This document shows positions 57,300 through 64,000 of a DNA stretch of 64,000 nt, piece after piece. The translations under genes were made by a program, and so were the position numbers. Every line of letters begins with the position of its first letter. The first letter of the stretch is position 1. The notes beneath the pieces were generated by a model that was not told where the DNA came from, ran no database searches, and was given only the letters and a program-made list of their open reading frames with translations. The stretch is from Plantago major (Eukaryota > Streptophyta > Magnoliopsida > Lamiales > Plantaginaceae), in the NCBI GenBank assembly GCA_026545765.1, contig CM048839.1:24180566-24244565 (forward strand), read 5' to 3'.

Positions 57300-57592
57300 A
57301 GCTTAATTCTTCATCAAATACCTGAATTTCTTTGAAAAGTGAAATAAAGTGGCAAAGCTAAAATTTGTCGATTTAAGAGATCTAATCACCAAACAACAAT
57401 CCCTTTCAATTACTACATGTTGCCACTCAAAATCTCGAACAAATTTTGTTCTTAATTTGGCTGGCCAACCTTTTCGCATTTTCAGCAACCATAAGACATA
57501 AAAAAAAAAATCACCAAGCAATAATATTGCCCTCATGATCCTTAGCAACAATACTAATACGTCCTCCTATTCGGACTCTGCTCAGCCGTATC
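57300..57592 (-). pseudogene. Plant RNase H-like fragment, second copy
   Basis: Counterpart of 29,737-30,030, with the same FVRDFEWQHVVIERDC segment. The frame is broken at the A-run as in the first copy. Confidence 0.5.
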
Positions 57593-57739
57593 AACATTTC
57601 ACGTAGGATGGCTGGAATTTGAATGAATCTGGTGGATTTAGCCCATCAACTTTATATATATTACAGTATATTCAAAGTAGTATAATAATTCAAAAAGTTT
57701 CACTAAATTTGTAATTCAATTTAAAATCTTACTAATTTA

Positions 57740-57860
57740 ATTTGAATCTGGTACATACATGTGTCATTGTTTCAGTAGAAGGTACAGGGTTCGAATCCCA
57801 TTGGCGTAAGTTTCTCCCTTTTATTTATTATTTTTCAATACTTTCTCTTTTTTTTTTTCA
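57740..57860 (+). repeat. tRNA-like SINE fragment, second copy
   Basis: Counterpart of 30,190-30,300, with the B-box-like GGTTCGAATCC kept unchanged. Confidence 0.35.
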
Positions 57861-57923
57861 ATCACAGACTCATTGGTTTATATAAAAACCCTTAACACAC
57901 CTAGTGTGTTACGTAAATACTAG

Positions 57924-58065
<142 letters not shown>

Positions 58066-58179
58066 TGCACAACTATAAGAGTTGTGAAATTGAGTAATTA
58101 ATTTAAGTTAAATTGAACCAATTTGTGATATGCATGTAAATTAGACTTTAATTACAAAAAACCAATATGCTTTATTCAT

Positions 58180-58425
58180 TGTAATTCTAAGCCCTAACGC
58201 AACTCCAACAAAATCAATTCATCATTAGAAAAACTCAATTTGTCTTCTCTAATTAAATTTCAAGCCCTAAATCAACCCCAACAGAATCAATTCATCATTA
58301 AAAAATCTCAATATGTCATCTCCAATAAATTCAAAACCCTAATCGAACTCCAACAAAATCAATTCATCATTGAAGAAAAAAAAACGATAACCAATATTTC
58401 TTCTCCATCTTCTTTAATTAAATTG
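58180..58425. repeat. Three-unit minisatellite, second copy
   Basis: Counterpart of 30,500-30,745, nearly identical. Confidence 0.65.
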
Positions 58426-58734
58426 GAACAGATCAATTCGCACTATCCAAAATCTTGATTCAACTAAAAAAGACAATTCGTTATCAAAAACAACGATTGC
58501 ACTTACCTTCATATACTTTTATTATTATTAATTTGAATTATATACCATAATGACACGCTCACGTTGTAGTTATATTATATAAGAACACCCAACTGATAAT
58601 CTGAGCACTAAAACATTAGCCTTACGTTTAACCTGGCAAAACATCATGGAACAAAATTCTCGCCCCCCTATTCGGACTTTGCTCAACCGTAGAATCAAAA
58701 TTTATAATTGAAAATCTAAATATCTATTAATTTC

Positions 58735-59540
58735 TTGTTAAATAGATGGGTGGAGTATTAAATATTTAATAAATACTCTATTTTTTAAATTCCATTATTT
58801 CATTTTATCTTCTTTAATAAATATATTTTTTATTTTAGTGAATAAAATAATTTATTTAACTAATAATAATCATCTAGATTGTTGGTGTCTATAGATTCGT
58901 CTTGTCACACAGTGAATTCAAATATGTGTTCACAATATTTTTCGGAGTTTTGTAGAATAAATTTCTATTAGATTTAATAAAAACTATATATGCAGCCAAC
59001 ATACAAAAAATAAATAGTGGTTGAAAATGCAACTAATTTTAAAAAAAATTCACGTAGATTGAATTTATTTAATAAATACTCTATTTTTAAATTTTTATTA
59101 ATTTATTCTATCTTATTTAATAAATTTAAATTTTATTTTAATGAATAAAATGATTTCTTGAAATAATACTAGTCAAGATTGGTGTCTATGGATTCGTGAC
59201 ATAATTTATTGTTAAATAGATGGATGGAGTATTAAATATTTAATAAATGCTCTATTTTTTTTAAATTCTATTATTTTATTTTATCTTCTTTAATAAATAT
59301 ATTTTTTATTTCAGTGAATAAAATAATTTATTTAACTAATAATAATCATCTAGATTGTTGGTGTCTATAGATTCGTCTTGTCACGGTGAATTCAAATATA
59401 TGTTCACAATATTTTTCGGAGTTTTGTAGAATAAATTTATATTAGATTTAATAAAAATTATATATGCAGCCAACATACAAAAAATAAATAGTGGTTGAAA
59501 ATGCAACTAATTCTAAAAAAATTTCACGTAGATTGAATTT
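58735..59540. repeat. 474-bp tandem repeat, second copy
   Basis: Unit 1 is 58,735-59,208 and unit 2 starts at 59,209. It abuts the second copy of the Copia remnant. Confidence 0.78.
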
Positions 59541-61839
59541 ATGTTGAGTAGATAAGTTGCTGTGGCTAGTGCATGATGCCAAAAGGATGGCGGGATCGAT
59601 GCATGAGCAAGAAGAGTCCGAACAATATTATTTAGGGAACGAATATGCCTTTCGGCTTTGCCGTTTTGGGAAGAAGTGTGAGGGCAAGAAAAACGAAGTG
59701 AATACCGTTGGTTTGTGCAAAAGAGTGAAATAGACTATTGTCGAATTCCTTGCCATTGTCGCATTGGATGTTTTTAATAGACGTATTGAATTGTGTGCGA
59801 ACAAATGCATGAAACATAACGAATATGGCAAATACTTGAGATTTCTTAGAGATAGGGAAGGTCCATAAGAACTTGGAAAAATCATCAAGAAACAACACAT
59901 AATAGCGGTGACCGCTAGAGCTAGCTATAGGGGAAGTCCAAAGATCACTATGCACAATATCAAAGGGAGAAGTAGTAGTGGATAATGAATTATGAAAAGG
60001 CAATTTTATTTGTTTCCCTAAAGAACAAGAGGGGCAAAAAGAATGTTTTAGAGCATTACAACGAATAAAATTCTTGCGAGAGAGAGAGCTAAGTATAGCT
60101 TCTCCCGGATGCCCTAAACGACTATGCCATAAAGTAGAAGGAAAAACTGAAAAAGCTGTTTGAAGGGGGGTGGCCGATTTGGTTGAGTGGATTGGATATA
60201 GGTCTCCGATGCTATCACATCTCATGATTCGCTTTCCGATGGAAATCCTTAATGGAAAAACCAAAAGGATCAAATTCAATGGAAACAGAGTTATCATGGT
60301 AAACTTATGACAGAGACAAGATTTTTAACAAGGTTAGGAGCATGTAACACGTTTTTCAGGAGAAGAGGAGGATGGGGAGGAGATAGGTAAGTGTTACCAT
60401 AACCTTGAATCGGAAGCATATGACCATTGCCAACAATAACTCGATGATTATAAGTACTCGAATTGAAATAAGGGGAGAGAGTACCTTTGTCGGGTGTCAT
60501 ATGAGACGAAGCACCCGTGTCCATGTACCAGTTACCATCCGGAGGAGTGAGTCCCAAGGTATGCATAGCTGCCTCGACATAGGTGGGTGAAGCACCGGAA
60601 TAGAATGCTGGCGATGAGGCGGACGAGGCGAGGAGACCTGCGAGTTGGTGGACGAGGCGCTGGCGCCATGGGGCCGTGGGGAAGGGGCATGGCGGGGCCC
60701 ATTGCTTTGCCAGACCGTGACGTTGCCATTGAGTGGGCTGCCGTGGCTGCCACTGGTGAGGAGGAGCTCCAGGAGGTTGCCCGTATGTGGTGTTGCCTTT
60801 GCGGTTTGGACCGCTTCTGTTGTTGTTCTTCTTCTTGTTCTTGGTGTTGTTGTACCTGCCAGAAGAAATAGAAGAAGAGGATGGGATAATGAGTCGAGGT
60901 ATCTCGAGTTATGGCCACGGAAGAAGCTAAGAGGGCGAACCACGGCCTCTTTGTGCACGATGCTTGAGTGTGCTCATGAGCTTTATACGTGAGCGAACAC
61001 TCTCAAAAGAAGGTAGAGGATCCTGATTTTGAACATAGTCAACAGTTCCGGAATAAGCTTTAGTTAAACCACTGAGAAGACGTAGAACTAGACGGCTTTC
61101 AGAAACCTCAATACCAACGTCGGCAAGTCGATCGGCAAGGGACTTGACGTGATTGCAATAGGCCTCGGCAGAAGAGAAGTTGTCAAGGCAGACGTCTGCG
61201 AGCTCTTCCTCTAGATGAGTAGCTCGAGAACCTTTGTTATCCATGAAGATTTGTTCAAGACGGGACCAAGCGTGACGTGTCATTCTTGACAAGAATGGCA
61301 TGAAGGAGGCTCGGAAGAGATGGTCGATAGATCCATCAGAAAGCGACATCAAGTCGATTATAGAGATCGACATCGGCTTCCTTGAGAGCCTTGATTTTGG
61401 CGATGTCGGCCTCTTCCGTCGGTGGTAGGATGTGATGCATAAGATTATGCACCCGTGCTTGAACCTGGAATAACGTCACCCAAGAATGATAGAGGCCTGT
61501 CTCAGTATCCAACGTGATAGGGATTAGTGATCGAACGTTGGTGATAGAGAGAGCCGGATGCAACTTGGATGATTCAGACATGGTGGAGACGAGGAGCTGT
61601 TCGGGAAAGAAGGGGGCGTGAGGCCGGAAGAATAGAGGTAGAGGAGGGTTGTTTCCACGTGAGGCTGACGAAACAGGAAGGGGAGCGTAGAAGAAGAGGG
61701 GCGCCGAACGGGAACAGCTAGCAGCGGAGGGGACCGAATTTAGGTCTTGATACCATGTAAGATAATAATCTTGTGTATTGATTCAATAATGAGTATTGTA
61801 TTGCTCTGATGTGATTCTAATCTAAGTATTGTCAATTCA
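59541..61839 (-). mobile_element. Small Ty1/Copia remnant, second copy, fossil
   Basis: Counterpart of the element at 32,020-35,050, and shorter. Recognised parts are integrase (59,632-60,090), protease (60,294-60,566), gag (60,930-61,581), a primer-binding site next to the LTR, and a short LTR (61,756-61,839). It is broken in many places, more than in the first copy. Confidence 0.82.
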
Positions 61840-62627
61840 GTATTCTAATTAGGAATCTAATGGTGGGCGGATCGTGGGTACCTCTCAAAAGAAAGAAAGA
61901 AAAAAAAAAAGATCATGGGTTGAACGGCTTAAAAAAAGTTTAAAAAGTTTTTAAAGGAAATTAGTTGGCGGGTGTGGACGATTTGCATGGTTTGGGTTGG
62001 CGGACAGGCTTTTTTCTCACCCGCTACTCATATAACTCTTTGCACCAAACTCTTTTAAGACTTTTCAAAGATTCTCGGTACTGTGTAAGTCTAAGTTGGA
62101 TTGCTTTGATGATGCTTACATGATGACGCTCGCTTGTTACATGATGATGATCAAAAGTTGGGGGACTTGATCATGTTCCTGTAAAGTCAGTGTAGAAATT
62201 AATCTAATATTAGTTATCCCATTTTACGCACCATAAAATCTGATACAATTATCGTTTTAAATCATTTCAAAATAAGTACTTTATAAATTACTAAAACGGA
62301 AAAAAGAAGCTATCCACACTACACTAAAAAATTTAGAATAATAAATCCTCCCTTACACACAAATTAACAATCTTTCCACTAAAATGACCATTTTTATCAC
62401 ATATTATGTTTTATAATTTATTTTAATTTTCCATGGAAAAATACACTTCTATACTAATGGCTGAATTGTTATTCTCAACATTCTTTACTATATTGAAGCA
62501 AAAATATTATGATAAAGACAATTTTGAATTGTGGGTACAAGACCTTTGACATGTAGTAAGACCTATTGGTCATGCAATTTGGGGTGATAATTTTGTTTTT
62601 CATACCTATTGCCGATTCCTCTTACAT
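61840..62627. other. Upstream region of nsLTP2 copy 2
   Basis: Counterpart of 35,051-35,853. Only a handful of differences are seen from about 61,960 to the gene, so the proximal promoter is conserved. Confidence 0.5.
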
Positions 62628-62637
62628 CTATTAATAG
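62628..62637 (+). promoter_or_regulatory. TATA-like box of nsLTP2 copy 2
   Basis: CTATTAATAG, same distance to the ATG as in copy 1. Confidence 0.45.
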
Positions 62638-62762
62638 AGATGCAAATGCAAACTATCTTCTTCACCTCTACACCTCTCTTCATCTCCCTCTACATCTTCT
62701 AATAAACAACACCAGAGAGAAAAACCCGCCTGCGTTTCGCGCACACAAGAAAACAAGCCAGC

Positions 62763-63050
62763 ATGAACACCAAACTAACATCCCTAGCAATCTGCATTGC
62801 ACTGTTCGTGCTTGTTGCACAAGTTGAGGTGACAACTGCGGTGACTTGCGACCCTCTGCAGCTGAGCCCTTGTTCATCTGCGCTTAGTACTAAAGTCAAA
62901 CCGAGCTCGTTGTGCTGTGCCAAGGTCAGGGAGCAGAGGCCTTGCATCTGCCAGTACCTGAAGAATCCTAAATTTTATAGGATCGGTCATTCTAAAGCTG
63001 CCGAGAGGATCGGGAGAGCTTGCGGGTTGGTGGCATATCCTAAGTGCTAG
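62763..63050 (+). CDS. Type-2 non-specific lipid-transfer protein (nsLTP2), copy 2
   Basis: The 288-bp coding sequence is identical base for base to 35,989-36,276, so the 95-residue secreted protein is the same: a signal peptide of about 26 residues and the eight-cysteine nsLTP2 motif (C29, C37, C51-C52, C61-x-C63, C87, C95). The leader differs by one base seen by eye (CTTCGTC in copy 1, CTTCATC here), and the TATA-like box is unchanged. Both copies should therefore be expressed alike unless distant elements matter. Antisense frames over the gene are shadows. Confidence 0.95.
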   Translation: MNTKLTSLAICIALFVLVAQVEVTTAVTCDPLQLSPCSSALSTKVKPSSLCCAKVREQRPCICQYLKNPKFYRIGHSKAAERIGRACGLVAYPKC

Positions 63051-63979
63051 ATTCTTCTGTGCCACTCTTACTCACTACATGAGCATCACAATAAGTTAGC
63101 CATTTCTGGTGGCTTTAGTTTTATACTTTTACTTTACTATGTATTGCCCTGTTTTCACTCTGTTCTCAGAACAGAACTTGAGAATTGTATACTTATTATG
63201 GTTTTGTAACATTGGTGTGTTTATTATAGTTATAAAAGTGCCTATTAAGTGAAAATCATTTGTCCATTTGGTGATACACTGATACTAATAACTAATAAGA
63301 TATAGTATTAAATTATACACAATTAACTATGATTTGTAGTTGCTTAATGGTTAAAAATACACACCATCCTCACTGAGAAAGACATCCACCTTACTAATTC
63401 AAGAAATCAAAATGCACCACTTGTGATACTGTTTTCTAACATAAAGGAGAGGACAGCAGTGATGGTATCGTCCACTCAAAATTCGAGAACGAACTTTCCT
63501 AACACATGCACTCAGTTATGTATAATTCAAAGACTTTTCCTGTGGTTTAAATCAAACTCTTTATTTGGACGGGATTTGATACGTAAACTGTCACATAACA
63601 CCAATTCTCGCACAGTGTTCCGGGACACTGAATACAACATCTAAAAAAATATGAAAGATAGAGTATGCACAATAAAATGACTCAGGTGTTTAGCTTTCTA
63701 GCAAATTATAAAGATTGCACAAAATCTTATGATGATCTATTGGAAACGCATAGTTGAAGACAACTATGTATTGTTAGCTATATTCTATTAATGTGGTCTA
63801 AATATACACTTATTATTTTGATATATATTTAGTCTTTTATTTCTGATGGAATTCTTATTGTAACTAAAGAAACCTATTAGGATTCGACTTTGATGTTAAG
63901 AAGGATTCTAATCTTTATCTAACTCTTTTGCTTTAGGTTCTAGCCCCTCTCTCTCTCTTTCTATATAAACACACACACA
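63051..63979. other. nsLTP2 copy 2 3' region
   Basis: Counterpart of 36,277-37,166. It carries about 40 bp (63,515-63,555) that are absent from the first copy, at a place with no obvious repeat. Confidence 0.5.
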
Positions 63980-64000
63980 CTAGTGATTGAGCACCGCGCT
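63980..64000 (-). mobile_element. Start of the second Helitron-like copy at the window edge
   Basis: CTAG at 63,980-63,983 and the following bases match the Helitron terminus at 37,167. The rest is outside the window. Confidence 0.5.

Overview
The window is nuclear DNA of a flowering plant, almost certainly a eudicot (possibly an asterid, which is a guess). It is AT-rich, rich in introns and repeats, and filled with plant-type transposons: PIF/Harbinger, Stowaway, hAT, MULE, CACTA, Helitron and Ty1/Copia. It also holds a plant-only gene type, a type-2 non-specific lipid-transfer protein (nsLTP2). No rRNA, intact tRNA or CRISPR array was seen.

Layout. 1-4.9 kb holds two divergent PIF/Harbinger-type loci: an accessory Myb/trihelix-like gene that runs off the left edge, and a decayed two-gene unit with the accessory gene and a DDE transposase. 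5.3-7.6 kb holds a Stowaway MITE and a long-inverted-repeat MULE-like element. 7,695-24,021 is a large Copia element of the Sirevirus (SIRE/Maximus) type on the minus strand. It has two LTRs, a GATAA target-site duplication, a primer-binding site, a polypurine tract and a very long region downstream of pol. A 915-bp solo LTR sits inside its 5' LTR. 24-32 kb is a mosaic of short elements and tandem repeats. 32.0-35.05 kb is a smaller Copia remnant. The one clear host gene, nsLTP2, follows at 35,989-36,276. 37,167-41,770 is Helitron-like DNA with helicase fragments on the minus strand, a broken GRF-zinc-finger/transmembrane gene and a small two-exon gene.

The main structural result is that 14,678-41,770 (27,093 bp) begins again, in the same orientation, at 41,771. 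The repeat runs to the right edge and is cut off there. This is a head-to-tail tandem duplication whose junction fuses a Helitron helicase fragment to the middle of the Sirevirus. The nsLTP2 gene is therefore present twice (35,989-36,276 and 62,763-63,050) with identical coding sequence. Hand counts give about 1% divergence between the copies in several stretches, against about 2-2.5% between the two LTRs of the Sirevirus. The order of events is therefore: Sirevirus insertion, then the solo-LTR element, then the duplication. A false duplication made by assembling two haplotypes is the main alternative.

I found no convincing new multi-gene system. The parts most worth a second look are the duplication and its junction, the Helitron cargo, and a short palindromic motif (AGATATCT) repeated across the Sirevirus.
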